DNA of 64,000 bases from Candidatus Gastranaerophilales bacterium (GTDB taxonomy: Bacteria > Cyanobacteriota > Vampirovibrionia > Gastranaerophilales > Gastranaerophilaceae): assembly GCA_944322745.1 (NCBI GenBank), contig CALUPV010000002.1, forward strand, positions 1 through 64,000. The letters are read 5' to 3'. The position numbers were made by a program, and so were the translations under genes. The notes under the pieces were generated by a model. That model made no database searches. It was given only the letters and a program-made list of their open reading frames with translations, and was not told where the DNA came from. Below, piece by piece: positions 27,007 to 35,579 of the stretch (positions are counted from its first letter, which is position 1; every line of letters starts with the position of its first letter).

Positions 27007-27765
27007 ATGACTGTATCAATAGCTATTACGGGAAAGAGTGGGAGTGGTAAAACGACAGTAGTAAAAGCATTATGGCGAGTGCTTCGTCAGAAACATCCTG
27101 ATAAGACAATTTTACTGTTTGATAATGACTTAACTGCCGAACTTGGTCATAGCTTTGGTAAGGATATAAGACAAACTATATATGGTATAAGAAGCGGGAA
27201 ACATGAATATAAAACCGGTATTCCTGAAAATATGACTAAACAAGAATATATAGAATGGGCGCTTGAGGATATTCTTGAACCGTTAGATGATAATACCGAT
27301 ATTATTGTCTCTTGGTTAATTGGTTCAAAAGATTGCAGATGTCCCATAACAAAGCAAATTAATGACGCTTTAGTTAAATTAATTTCCCGTTATGATTATG
27401 TTATTTTTGATTGTGAATTTGATTTGAAATATTTGCATCAACTTGTTGATATTCCTATTAATGTTACGTTAGTAATTGCAAGACCAAATGAAGCTTCTAT
27501 TCATTTAGCTAAAAGGATTGAAGAATATAGTGCTAAATATGCGGCAGGTGAACAACTTGGCGTAATTTTAAATAAAGTAAATAAACAAGAAATAGAACCA
27601 TTGCTTCAATTGCTTCAAAAGTATGATTTGACCACATTAGGTACAATTCCTAAAGATGATACATTAAAGGAAAACAGAGTTTCAAAAGAATCAAAAATTG
27701 TTGAAACAGCAATGGATGAGCTATATTACAGACTAAATATCCCGCAAAGCGAGGAAATACAATGA
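27007..27765 (+). CDS. CooC-like nickel-insertion P-loop ATPase
   Basis: MinD/ParA-class ATPase of 252 residues, started at the ATG behind GGGAG. The deviant Walker A is GKSGSGKTT, with signature Lys10 and P-loop Lys15. DNDLTAELG follows the second strand, and the Walker B-like strand is YVIFDCEF. C110-R-C112, just before PITKQ, sits where CooC proteins have the CxC metal-binding motif used for nickel delivery to carbon monoxide dehydrogenase. LGVILNKVN marks the base-binding region. No CODH gene is in the window. It overlaps folD by four bases, which hints at one-carbon metabolism. A different metallo-client is possible. Confidence 0.75.
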   Translation: MTVSIAITGKSGSGKTTVVKALWRVLRQKHPDKTILLFDNDLTAELGHSFGKDIRQTIYGIRSGKHEYKTGIPENMTKQEYIEWALEDILEPLDDNTDIIVSWLIGSKDCRCPITKQINDALVKLISRYDYVIFDCEFDLKYLHQLVDIPINVTLVIARPNEASIHLAKRIEEYSAKYAAGEQLGVILNKVNKQEIEPLLQLLQKYDLTTLGTIPKDDTLKENRVSKESKIVETAMDELYYRLNIPQSEEIQ

Positions 27766-28610
27766 CAGTTATTCTAGATGGAAAATCACTTGCAAATAAA
27801 ACTATAGAAAACATAAAGATAAATACTGCGAATTTATCAAAAAAACCAAAACTTGCAGTAATTTTGGTTGGTGATGATTCTGCCAGTCAAATTTATGTTA
27901 AAAATAAACAAAAAAAAGCTGAATATGTTGGGTTTGATTCAATAGTTATTCCACTGCCATCGGATGTTACAGAAGAAAATATATTAGAACATATTTATAT
28001 TTTAAATGAAGATGAAAATATTAATGCCATATTAGTGCAGCTTCCACTGCCTAAAGGTATAAATCAAAAGAAAATACTTGAAGCTATTGACCCGATTAAA
28101 GATGTTGACGGTTTTACGTCATATAACTTTGGCAGATTAGCATTGGGATATATGCCATATGTTTTTCCTTGTACTCCCAAAGGAATTGTTAAACTTTTAG
28201 ATGCGTATAATATAGAGATAGAAGGTAAAAATGTAATTGTAATAGGACGTTCCAATATTGTAGGAAAACCTTTATCTCTTATGCTTCAACAAAGAAATGC
28301 TACTGTTACAATGGCAAACAGCTATACTAAAAATCTTAAAGAAATTACAAAAAATGCTGATATAATTGTTTCTGCTGTCGGTAAATCAAATTTTATTGAT
28401 GGTTCATTTATAAAACAAGGTGCAGTTGTTATTGATGTCGGTATTAATAGAACTGAAGCAGGCATTTTTGGGGATGTTGATTTTCCTTCTGTGTATGAAA
28501 AAGCATCATTTATTACTCCTGTACCCGGTGGTGTTGGTCCGATGACGATTGCAGAGCTTTTGGAAAATACATATGAATTATTTAAAATTCAAAGGAGCCT
28601 GATTTTATAA
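27762..28610 (+). CDS. folD: Methylene-tetrahydrofolate dehydrogenase/cyclohydrolase
   Basis: Bifunctional enzyme linking 5,10-methylene- and 10-formyl-tetrahydrofolate. Its 282 residues carry the family motifs: VGDDSASQIYVKNKQKKAE with the catalytic Lys of YVKNK, ILVQLPLPKGI, DPIKDVDGF, and the Rossmann GRSNIVGKPL. The final TPVPGGVGPMTIAELLENT is complete. GAGGA precedes the ATG, which overlaps the CooC-like gene (ATGA). Its product feeds Fmt, and GlyA supplies its substrate; both are encoded in this window. Confidence 0.97.
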   Translation: MTVILDGKSLANKTIENIKINTANLSKKPKLAVILVGDDSASQIYVKNKQKKAEYVGFDSIVIPLPSDVTEENILEHIYILNEDENINAILVQLPLPKGINQKKILEAIDPIKDVDGFTSYNFGRLALGYMPYVFPCTPKGIVKLLDAYNIEIEGKNVIVIGRSNIVGKPLSLMLQQRNATVTMANSYTKNLKEITKNADIIVSAVGKSNFIDGSFIKQGAVVIDVGINRTEAGIFGDVDFPSVYEKASFITPVPGGVGPMTIAELLENTYELFKIQRSLIL

Positions 28611-28666
28611 AAATCTTAATATAACTTAATGAATATCCAAAGTATATACATTGGATAAACTGTTGT

Positions 28667-28695
28667 ATTGTGCTGTTTTTCACAATTTTGTTTTT
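28667..28695 (+). terminator. terminator-like hairpin after folD
   Basis: ATTGTG (28667-28672) pairs with CACAAT (28681-28686) and is followed by TTTGTTTTTTT. The stem is short, so this is moderate evidence. A second 6-bp hairpin (ATCCAA at 28635 with TTGGAT at 28651) lies just upstream. Confidence 0.5.
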
Positions 28696-28811
28696 TTCTA
28701 TAAAAAATTAATTTTAATTTTTCTGAAAAAACATGTTTAAAAATTTGAATATACAGGCATATAGATAATAGTTATGCGAGATGTTCTCTTTGCAAAATAG
28801 TCAGGAATGGT

Positions 28812-29084
28812 ATGATTTTAGAGTACAAAGTTAATGATTCATATGTTCAAGCTGCGTGGTTAAAGACACTTTACGATTTAGTTGAGGAACTTAATTGTAA
28901 ATGTCAAACATATATTGATGAATCATATAATAGAAGTAATAAAAAGTTCGATAGAATGCGAACTATAAAGATTTATGGCTCTGATACAATGTTAAGTTGG
29001 TTCAAATTAAGAATGGAAAGATATTCTCATTTTATATTTAATTTTAATGAACAACCTGACATAAAGAGCGGTTTTGTAGAATAG
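28812..29084 (+). CDS. small hypothetical protein
   Basis: A 90-residue product of no recognised family. AGGA lies five bases before the ATG, and a strong terminator follows, so the frame looks real. The protein is charged and aromatic-rich, with a Tyr/Asn/Lys middle (YIDESYNRSNKKFDRMRTIK) and MLSWFKLRMERYSHFIFNF near the end. There is no signal peptide or membrane segment. A 200-base upstream region separates it from folD. It is probably cytosolic; function unknown. Confidence 0.6.
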   Translation: MILEYKVNDSYVQAAWLKTLYDLVEELNCKCQTYIDESYNRSNKKFDRMRTIKIYGSDTMLSWFKLRMERYSHFIFNFNEQPDIKSGFVE

Positions 29085-29116
29085 TTGTCAATAAAATTGT
29101 TGTTCAGTTTTAGATT

Positions 29117-29142
29117 AAAATTACCGAGAAATCGGTAATTTT
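29117..29142. terminator. rho-independent terminator with GAAA tetraloop
   Basis: AAAATTACCGA (29117-29127) pairs with TCGGTAATTTT (29132-29142) around GAAA, followed by more T. It lies between two convergent small genes. The A-run on its other side lets it work in both directions. Confidence 0.9.
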
Positions 29143-29391
29143 TTATATTTTTTTATCTATTGCTTCAAAAGCAATTATATGGTCATCACAAATACAAATT
29201 GAATCTCTGTGTTCATTTTTTTGGCAACCATCTGTATAAACAACATTTACATTTTCCAAGCAGACAATGTCATCATCTTCATAGTCTTCAACCAAACAGC
29301 CAGTTGCACAAAATCTTATAGTACATACTCTTACAGTTTTTGTGCATTTATTTTTTAAAGCATTAAGTAATGATTTTTTCTTGTTGCGCAT
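29143..29391 (-). CDS. small cysteine-rich hypothetical protein
   Basis: The 82-residue product has eight cysteines (16, 23, 28, 32, 44, 56, 66, 68) and no signal peptide. GCLVEDYEDDDIVCLENV in the middle and ICICDDHIIAFEAI near the end read like the strand pattern of small LSm-like beta barrels, but that is inference. GGGAGA precedes the ATG. Without export, the cysteines more likely bind metal than form disulfides. Its stop abuts the bidirectional terminator. I cannot assign a function. Confidence 0.6.
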   Translation of the reverse strand: MRNKKKSLLNALKNKCTKTVRVCTIRFCATGCLVEDYEDDDIVCLENVNVVYTDGCQKNEHRDSICICDDHIIAFEAIDKKI

Positions 29392-29517
29392 ATTTTTTCT
29401 CCCGAAAAAAATATATCGGATTATGATAAAAAAAACATTGTAGAATTGGGCTAAAGATATTTGGTGATGAATATATTTTAAAAATTTCCCATAATAATTT
29501 AAAAATGGAGGTTATAT

Positions 29518-30066
29518 ATGTTAAACGTTATAAAACGAACCGGTGATATTCTTCTTTCGGAAGGAATCTTTTTAATTATTATTGGTGCTATTATGCTATA
29601 TTTATCTCAGTCAACAACAATAATATTAGCTTTTCTTTTAAGTATAGGATTGTCTTTTATCGGGATATATAGAATTATAAATTCAATTATTGCCAGAAAG
29701 GAAATAGCATCTCCTTTTCTATCAATAATGTCAGGGCTTTTACTTTTAGTTATAGGTTTATATTTGGTTTTTCATCCTTTATTTAATACATTGGTTTTGA
29801 CGGTTGCTGCTGCATTATACTTCTTACTGGAAAGCATAAGTTCATTTTCAACAGCAGTAACAGTAAAAGGATTTAAACAAATATTTTGGGTTGCTTTATT
29901 TACAGGTATTGTTCAATTATTACTTTCAATAATAATATTAATCGGGCTGCCTTATAGTGCATTATGGTTTGTCGGAATGCTGGTAGGTATTAATTTTATT
30001 TTTGCCGGAATAAAAAATATTTCAGATTATTCATATCTTAAACAGTTATTGTCAAAAGCCTGCTAA
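29518..30066 (+). CDS. HdeD-family (DUF308) membrane protein
   Basis: A 182-residue integral membrane protein with six predicted helices in three hairpins, the HdeD/DUF308 pattern. [15 protein letters not shown] opens it, then repeated G-I-Y-R-I-type short loops, and a closing [18 protein letters not shown]. HdeD is linked to acid resistance in E. coli, but most homologues are uncharacterised. GGAGG lies ahead of the ATG. Its stop overlaps that of the convergent rmlA by four bases. Confidence 0.8.
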   Translation: MLNVIKRTGDILLSEGIFLIIIGAIMLYLSQSTTIILAFLLSIGLSFIGIYRIINSIIARKEIASPFLSIMSGLLLLVIGLYLVFHPLFNTLVLTVAAALYFLLESISSFSTAVTVKGFKQIFWVALFTGIVQLLLSIIILIGLPYSALWFVGMLVGINFIFAGIKNISDYSYLKQLLSKAC

Positions 30067-30932
30067 TTAATATTCTTAATATATTGATAGTATGGATTGT
30101 TAGGATATTTATCAGCGATTGCATGTAATTGTTTTTTAGAAATAAAACCCATTCTAAATGCCACTTCTTCAAGACAAGCTATTTTAATACCTTGGTTATC
30201 TTCTATGGTTCTTATAAATTGTGAAGCTTGAAGAAGTGATTCATGAGTACCTGTGTCAAGCCAAGCAAACCCTCGTCCGAGGATTTCAACGTGAACTTTT
30301 TCTTTAGCAAGATATGTGTTATTCAAATCAGTGATTTCCAGTTCATTTCTTTTTGAGGGCTTTTGATTTTTGACATATTCAACAACATGATTATTGTAGA
30401 AATATAGTCCTGTAACAGCATATTTTGATTTTGGATTTTGTGGTTTTTCTTCAATGGAAATTACTTTTTTATTTTTATCAAATTCAACAACTCCAAAGCG
30501 TTGAGGATCTTTTACTTCATAAGCAAATAAAGTAGCCCCTACTTCATTTTCAGTTCTTTTTACTGCATCTTTCAACATTTTTGAAAAAGAAGGTCCATAA
30601 AAGATATTATCTCCAAGAATCAAGGCAACAGAATTATTTCCGATAAACTCTTTTCCTAAAATAAATGCTTGAGCTAAACCATCAGGACTTGGCTGCTCTT
30701 TGTATGAAAATTGAACTCCTATTTCGCTGCCATCACCTAATAATTTTTTAAAATCGGGTAAATCTTTTGGGGTAGAAATAATCAAAATTTCTTTTATTCC
30801 CGCAAGCATTAATACTGAAATTGGGTGATAAATCATTGGTTTATCATATACGGGCAATAATTGCTTCGAAATTGCTATTGTTGACGGATATAGACGAGTA
30901 CCGGCTCCGCCTGCTAATACTATACCTTTCAT
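30063..30932 (-). CDS. rmlA: Glucose-1-phosphate thymidylyltransferase
   Basis: First step to dTDP-L-rhamnose: glucose-1-phosphate + dTTP gives dTDP-glucose. I start it at the ATG 30932 ([16 protein letters not shown], 290 residues) behind GAGG, where ATGA overlaps the rmlD stop; a longer frame upstream would run through rmlD. Nucleotide-binding GGAGTRL, the Lys in [19 protein letters not shown], and the late [16 protein letters not shown] are all present. It is last in rmlCBDA. Confidence 0.96.
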   Translation of the reverse strand: MKGIVLAGGAGTRLYPSTIAISKQLLPVYDKPMIYHPISVLMLAGIKEILIISTPKDLPDFKKLLGDGSEIGVQFSYKEQPSPDGLAQAFILGKEFIGNNSVALILGDNIFYGPSFSKMLKDAVKRTENEVGATLFAYEVKDPQRFGVVEFDKNKKVISIEEKPQNPKSKYAVTGLYFYNNHVVEYVKNQKPSKRNELEITDLNNTYLAKEKVHVEILGRGFAWLDTGTHESLLQASQFIRTIEDNQGIKIACLEEVAFRMGFISKKQLHAIADKYPNNPYYQYIKNIN

Positions 30933-31750
30933 TCGCACCTCAATTCTAAATATTCTTTCAATGCAGTTTCCCATTTCCTGCATATTTTGTTGTTTTCCAT
31001 AATGCTGTTTTTCGGACGTTTTGCTTTTCTTGGAAATTCATCAGTTGTGCAAGGTTTCAAATTTACATTATAATTACATAGTTCAAATATCTTTTTGGCA
31101 AAGCCATACCAGCTTGTATGTCCGCTTCCGCATATTTGATATATCCCAAACGGCATTTTCTCGTTTATAAGTTTTACGATTCCGTTTGAAAGTTCTACAG
31201 TCCAAGTAGGGCAGCCTATTTGATCATCAACAACTTTTAATTCATCTTTATCTTTTAAACTAATCATTGTTTCAACAAAATTCTTTCCGTGATGCCCGTA
31301 TAACCAACTTGTTCTTGTAATATAGTATTTCTCGCATTCTTGTACAGCTTTTTCCCCTTCAAGTTTCGATTTTCCATATACATTTATGGGGTTTGTTTTA
31401 TCATTTGGTAAATATTTATCTTTTTTTGTTCCGTCAAAAACATAATCTGTTGAGATGTATATTAAAGTTATTCCTAATTTCTTACAAATGTTTGCAATAT
31501 TTTTTGTTCCTTGAGCATTTATTTTGAAAGCAGTATCTGTTTCATCTTCTGCTTTATCGACATTTGTATATGCCGCACAATGTATAACATAATCAGGTTT
31601 GTTCAAAGAAAGGATTTCTTCAACATTTTGAATATTTGTAATGTCAAGATTATCTATATCTGTTTCTAAAACTTCAAAATTTTCATCTTCTAATATCGGG
31701 CATAGGTCTTGTCCAAGCATTCCTTTCGCTCCAGTAACAAGAATTTTCAT
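30929..31750 (-). CDS. rmlD: dTDP-4-dehydrorhamnose reductase
   Basis: Last step to dTDP-L-rhamnose, NAD(P)H-dependent. The ATG at 31750 (273 residues, [16 protein letters not shown]) follows GGAG and starts one base after the rmlB stop. It shows the Rossmann GAKGMLG, the short-chain-dehydrogenase catalytic [10 protein letters not shown], Tyr-Lys in YGKSKLEGE, and TRTSWLYG. It is third in the cluster, coupled to rmlA. Confidence 0.95.
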   Translation of the reverse strand: MKILVTGAKGMLGQDLCPILEDENFEVLETDIDNLDITNIQNVEEILSLNKPDYVIHCAAYTNVDKAEDETDTAFKINAQGTKNIANICKKLGITLIYISTDYVFDGTKKDKYLPNDKTNPINVYGKSKLEGEKAVQECEKYYITRTSWLYGHHGKNFVETMISLKDKDELKVVDDQIGCPTWTVELSNGIVKLINEKMPFGIYQICGSGHTSWYGFAKKIFELCNYNVNLKPCTTDEFPRKAKRPKNSIMENNKICRKWETALKEYLELRCE

Positions 31751-31751
31751 T

Positions 31752-32732
31752 TTATATAACTCCTGATTTCTTTTTTTCAATGCTCTTTATCCAGTCTTGA
31801 TTATTCAAATACCAGTCGATTGTGATTTTAATACCATCTTCAAAAGTTAAAGACGGTTCCCATCCAAGTTGAGATTGAATTTTATCATTGCTTATCGCAT
31901 ATCGCCTGTCATGACCTAATCTGTCTTTAACATATTCAATTGAAGATTCATCTTTTCCCATAGCATTTAATATTAATTTTGTAATTTCAATATTAGTTTT
32001 TTCATTATGACCCCCAATATTATATATTTCTCCGATTTTTCCTTTATGTAATACCGTATCAATTGCACTGCAATGATCATATACATATAACCAATCACGT
32101 ACATTTAAACCATCACCATATACAGGTACTTTTTCGCCTTTTAAAAGTTTGGATATGAAAAATGGAATCAATTTTTCCGGGTATTGGTATGGACCATAAT
32201 TATTTGAACAACGTGTATTTAAAACAGGCATTTTATAAGTTTCATAGTAAGCTCTAACTAATAAATCAGCACTAGCTTTCGATGCAGAATATGGACTGTT
32301 TGGAGCAAGGGGGGTTGTTTCATAGAAATAACCGGTTTTTCCTAATGAACCATATACCTCATCAGTTGAAACTTGAAGATATCTTTCAATTTTAGCATCT
32401 TTCGCTGCTTGTAATAAGTTTAAAGTTCCTTTTACATTTGTTTCTATAAATATTTCAGGCCCTGTTATTGAACGGTCAACATGGCTTTCAGCTGCAAAAT
32501 TGACAACACAATCAACTTGCTTCATTAAGTCGTAGACAAGCTCTTTGTCACAAATATTACCGTGAACAAATTTATAATTTGAATTGTCTTTTATGTCATC
32601 AAGATTTTCTATATTTCCGGCATAAGTTAAAGCATCAATATTTATAACTTTATAATTTTGATATTTTTTTAGTATGTGTCTTATGAAACAACTTCCAATA
32701 AAACCTGCACCACCTGTAACAAGTATATTCAT
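31752..32732 (-). CDS. rmlB: dTDP-glucose 4,6-dehydratase
   Basis: Second step: dTDP-glucose to dTDP-4-keto-6-deoxyglucose with bound NAD+. At 326 residues it has GGAGFIGSCFIRH, the catalytic STDEVYGSL (Asp-Glu), YSASKASADLLVRAY (Tyr-Lys), and RCSNNYGPYQYPEKLIP, typical of RmlB rather than UDP-glucose epimerase. AGGA precedes the ATG, one base from the rmlC stop. Confidence 0.97.
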   Translation of the reverse strand: MNILVTGGAGFIGSCFIRHILKKYQNYKVINIDALTYAGNIENLDDIKDNSNYKFVHGNICDKELVYDLMKQVDCVVNFAAESHVDRSITGPEIFIETNVKGTLNLLQAAKDAKIERYLQVSTDEVYGSLGKTGYFYETTPLAPNSPYSASKASADLLVRAYYETYKMPVLNTRCSNNYGPYQYPEKLIPFFISKLLKGEKVPVYGDGLNVRDWLYVYDHCSAIDTVLHKGKIGEIYNIGGHNEKTNIEITKLILNAMGKDESSIEYVKDRLGHDRRYAISNDKIQSQLGWEPSLTFEDGIKITIDWYLNNQDWIKSIEKKKSGVI

Positions 32733-32733
32733 T

Positions 32734-33279
32734 TTAATCCTCTATTTCTTTCAATTTCGGTTGAACTCTATCTTTTTCACTTAATATAGGCTCGAAATCT
32801 ATACCCCAATCTATTCCAATATCAGGATCGCACCATAAAATGCCTCTATCGTGTTCTTTTGAGTATTCATTCGAAGCTTTATAAAGAATTTCTGCAATAT
32901 CACTTAGAACAACAAAACCATGTGCAAAACCATCAGGAATATATAACATATGCTTATTCTCTTCAGATAATTTTTCTCCGACCCATTTCCCAAAAGTCGG
33001 TGAATTTTTTCTGATATCAACAGCAACATCAAAAATTTCCCCTTTTATACAGCGTACTATTTTGGCTTGACCTTTTGGTGATGCTTGATAATGCAGACCT
33101 CTTAAAACTCCTTTTGTTGAGCGTGAATGGTTATCCTGATTAAAATCAATATTTATTCCGTTATTGATAAAATCTGATTTTTTATAACTTTCAAGGAAAA
33201 ACCCTCTTTCATCCTTAAAAACTTTTGGGATTATAAGTTGAACATCCTCAATATTTAGTTTTCTGAATTCAAATGGCAT
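32734..33279 (-). CDS. rmlC: dTDP-4-dehydrorhamnose 3,5-epimerase
   Basis: Third enzymatic step, a cupin-fold epimerase of 181 residues. Characteristic are DERGFFLESYKKSDF, the catalytic His in VLRGLHYQ, VDIRKNSPTFGKW, and PDGFAHGFVVLSD. First gene of rmlCBDA. GGGAG precedes the ATG, and an extended -10 lies about 27 bases upstream. The cluster supplies dTDP-rhamnose for envelope glycans; no rhamnosyltransferase is in the window. Confidence 0.97.
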   Translation of the reverse strand: MPFEFRKLNIEDVQLIIPKVFKDERGFFLESYKKSDFINNGINIDFNQDNHSRSTKGVLRGLHYQASPKGQAKIVRCIKGEIFDVAVDIRKNSPTFGKWVGEKLSEENKHMLYIPDGFAHGFVVLSDIAEILYKASNEYSKEHDRGILWCDPDIGIDWGIDFEPILSEKDRVQPKLKEIED

Positions 33280-33305
33280 AAATATTAACTCTCCCTTTTG
33301 GTATC

Positions 33306-33314
33306 ATTATATCA
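33306..33314 (-). promoter_or_regulatory. extended -10 promoter for rmlCBDA
   Basis: On the - strand TG-A-TATAAT is a perfect extended -10 (TATAAT at 33306-33311). No good -35 is seen, which extended -10 promoters tolerate. The start would leave a leader of about 20 bases. Confidence 0.5.
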
Positions 33315-33338
33315 GAAATCTAATGAGAAAGGTATTTA

Positions 33339-34112
33339 TTATTGAATTTCTAAAAGAAGATTTGTAAATTCTATATCGTCATAGTCAATTGCTGTTGTTT
33401 TATAAAGGTTTCTGCCTGTTCTTATTGTTACGTTGTTATTTTGATTTTCTTCAATTAAACCTTTCGGAATATTAATTTTTTGATTATCACCGTTTATTTT
33501 AATTTCGGATATTTTGTTTCCGTTGAAATATAATTCAGGAGGGCTTGAATATGCAGTTAATACTCTTGATTGACCTATTCTTTGAGCTTCAATTGTATCA
33601 ATTCCTATTATGGAACCTATAATAAGTTTTAATTGTTCGTTCGGTTTTAACGGTTTTATTTTAAAATCTTTTGTGTAGAAAGAACCTTTTGAATTTGCAC
33701 TAAAGTCGTAGGCATTTGCACTTCTTTCAGAAAAAGAATCATCTCCAATATGAATCATATTGGTTTCTACAATTATGTCTTTAGGCGTTGTTTTTTCTAT
33801 TCCTATACTAATAGGATTCTTAGGTTGAGAATTTATAGTCATTGAGAAAGGCTTGTATCCTGATTTTTCCAAAGACATTATAGTAGGTGAGTTTATTTGG
33901 GTTTCAAGTTTAAATGTTCCGTCTTCTTTAGTTTTTGTTACATAGTTCTTTGACGGTATTTTAACTACTACTCCTTCGATGGGAGTGTTGCTGTTAGAAT
34001 CATATACTTGATTTACATCTTTTCTTAGTTCTTTTTTTATTTCACCTGTAATTGTTTTTGCAAAAGAAGGAAGTCCTAATATTAAAAATATAATTACAAA
34101 TACTTTTTTCAT
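33339..34112 (-). CDS. Secreted protein with carboxypeptidase-regulatory-like domain
   Basis: A 257-residue protein starting at ATG 34112 (a TTG three codons upstream is less likely), with a signal peptide cut near SFA (about residue 18). Residues about 40-105 form a beta-sandwich of the carboxypeptidase-regulatory type: TPIEGVVVKI, TKTKEDGTFKLET and EKSGYKPFSM. The rest is strand-rich, with SPPELYFNGNKISEIKING and a final AIDYDDIEFTNLLLEIQ resembling a lectin-like or beta-galactosidase jelly-roll edge. No catalytic motif is seen. It lies just downstream of nothing on its strand and upstream of rmlC, with no clear terminator between. It is probably surface-exposed. Confidence 0.65.
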   Translation of the reverse strand: MKKVFVIIFLILGLPSFAKTITGEIKKELRKDVNQVYDSNSNTPIEGVVVKIPSKNYVTKTKEDGTFKLETQINSPTIMSLEKSGYKPFSMTINSQPKNPISIGIEKTTPKDIIVETNMIHIGDDSFSERSANAYDFSANSKGSFYTKDFKIKPLKPNEQLKLIIGSIIGIDTIEAQRIGQSRVLTAYSSPPELYFNGNKISEIKINGDNQKINIPKGLIEENQNNNVTIRTGRNLYKTTAIDYDDIEFTNLLLEIQ

Positions 34113-34252
34113 TTTTCTCAACCTTTTTTTGTAAGTCTACTTATTAGTTAGAAAAAACAAAATAGCAGGTAGTATATATTCTGTTGCTTAGATTGACAAT
34201 TATTAAAAGCTGTATTTAAAATTGTTAAAGATTAGAAAAAGAGGATGATAAT

Positions 34253-34828
34253 ATGAATGTAGTTGCAATTAACGGAAGTCCACGTAAAGGTGGAAATACA
34301 GAAATAATGTTGGGAAAAGTTTTGGAAACTCTTGAAAAAAAAGGTGTCGAAACAAAATTAATTCAAATAGGTGGGACAAATATTCACGGTTGTAGAGGCT
34401 GTTGGGCTTGTAAGAAACTTCAAAACAGAAAATGTGCATTTACTGATGATATTCTAAATGATATTTTGGAAGATGTATATACAGCTGACGCTATAGTTCT
34501 TGGAACACCTTCTTATTTCTCTGCAATGACACCCGAAATGAAAGCTTTTATAGATAGAGCCGGAGTTATTGCTTTAGGCAACGGAAAATTATTAAAACAT
34601 AAAATAGGGGCTGCCATAATTGCTCAAAGGAGAGGTGGAGGTTCTGCAATACAAGCATCTATTCATCATATGTTTTTAATGTCTGAGATGATTATCCCGG
34701 GGTCCACATATTGGAATTTAGGCTTTGGAAGAGATAAAGGGGAGGTTTTATCGGACGAAGAAGCAATGCAAAATATGGAAAATCTTGGTGAAAATATATA
34801 TTGGCTACTTGATAAAATGCGCAAATAA
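34253..34828 (+). CDS. Iron-sulfur flavoprotein, NADPH-dependent FMN reductase family
   Basis: A 191-residue flavodoxin-like reductase. INGSPRKGGNTEIML is the FMN phosphate loop. CRGCWACKK (CxxCxxC) plus a Cys eight residues on give the compact motif of Isf-type proteins, which hold a [4Fe-4S] cluster. GTPSYFSAMTPEMKAFIDRAG is the second flavin loop. Archaeal Isf proteins reduce O2 and peroxide, which fits its place beside PerR, rubredoxin and a flavodiiron protein. GAGGATGATA lies before the ATG, and TTGACA at 34193 may be its -35. Substrate is unknown. Confidence 0.85.
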   Translation: MNVVAINGSPRKGGNTEIMLGKVLETLEKKGVETKLIQIGGTNIHGCRGCWACKKLQNRKCAFTDDILNDILEDVYTADAIVLGTPSYFSAMTPEMKAFIDRAGVIALGNGKLLKHKIGAAIIAQRRGGGSAIQASIHHMFLMSEMIIPGSTYWNLGFGRDKGEVLSDEEAMQNMENLGENIYWLLDKMRK

Positions 34829-34922
34829 AAAATAATTTTTTACTATTGTAAACTTTTTTAATATTTGAAAAATAAAATGTGTAAAAATAAAAAAAATAGT
34901 ACATAATATATATATGTAAAAA

Positions 34923-34937
34923 TGATAATGGATATCA
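34923..34937. promoter_or_regulatory. Fur/PerR-box-like inverted repeat
   Basis: TGATAATGGATATCA matches the 7-1-7 Fur-family box (TGATAAT-N-ATTATCA) at 12 of 14 arm positions. It ends six bases before the ATG of the Fur-family gene, where bound repressor would block transcription or translation start, suggesting autoregulation. Confidence 0.55.
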
Positions 34938-34943
34938 ATTTGT

Positions 34944-35333
34944 ATGAATTATTCAAGACAGAGAGAAATAATTTTTGATACATTAAGGAGGCATGCGGTA
35001 CATCCTACGGCAGAACGCTTATATAATATAATAAAGGGCGAACAGCCTGATTCAAATATTGGTATAGCAACTGTATATCGTAACCTTAGACGTATGGCAA
35101 ATTCAGGTAGTATAAAAAGAATTAGCGGACTGGAAGAAGCAGAGCATTTTGATCATAATACACATACTCACTATCATTTTTTGTGTAAAAAGTGTAATAA
35201 AGTATTTGATATAGATGCTAAGGTTGCGCCTGAAATTATTGAAAATACTCAGAAAGAAACAGGATTTATAATAGATTCTTATGATATTGTATTTCACGGT
35301 ATTTGTAAGGAATGTCAAGCAAAAGAAAATTAG
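34944..35333 (+). CDS. Fur-family regulator, PerR-like
   Basis: A 129-residue metalloregulator. The winged helix covers about 1-65, with IGIATVYRNLRRM as recognition helix. Regulatory-site candidates are His20, Asp70, His76, His78 and Asp89; Asp at this last place is a PerR trait, where Fur has Glu. The structural zinc site is C81/C84 and C121/C124. The predicted role is a peroxide sensor repressing oxidative-stress genes, supported by rubredoxin and flavodiiron genes downstream and a Fur-type box at its own start. The N-terminus is short. The PerR versus Fur call is inference. Confidence 0.85.
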   Translation: MNYSRQREIIFDTLRRHAVHPTAERLYNIIKGEQPDSNIGIATVYRNLRRMANSGSIKRISGLEEAEHFDHNTHTHYHFLCKKCNKVFDIDAKVAPEIIENTQKETGFIIDSYDIVFHGICKECQAKEN

Positions 35334-35396
35334 TATATTGTCTGATTTATTTTAAATTTTATATGATATTATGGTAGAGAAGTAAAGGAGATAAAA

Positions 35397-35537
35397 ATGG
35401 ATAATTATATTTGTACAGTATGTCATTATGTTTATGAACCGGCAGAAAACGGAAATGTTGCTTTTGAAGATTTACCGGAGGATTATGTTTGCCCATTATG
35501 CGGTGTAGGTAAAGATTTGTTTGAAAGACAACAGTAA
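35397..35537 (+). CDS. Rubredoxin (short-loop form)
   Basis: A 46-residue electron carrier. AAAGGAGAT lies five bases before the ATG. The two iron-binding pairs are C6/C9 (ICTVC) and C32/C35 (VCPLCG). Only 22 residues lie between the pairs, against about 29 in classical rubredoxins, so a loop of about seven residues is missing, as in the short rubredoxin of Desulfovibrio desulfuricans. [16 protein letters not shown] is otherwise typical. It lies 42 bases before the flavodiiron protein, its likely electron acceptor. Confidence 0.93.
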   Translation: MDNYICTVCHYVYEPAENGNVAFEDLPEDYVCPLCGVGKDLFERQQ

Positions 35538-35579
35538 TTAAAAAATTCTTGTTTAAAGTTGGGAGAGGCAGGTTAGGCT

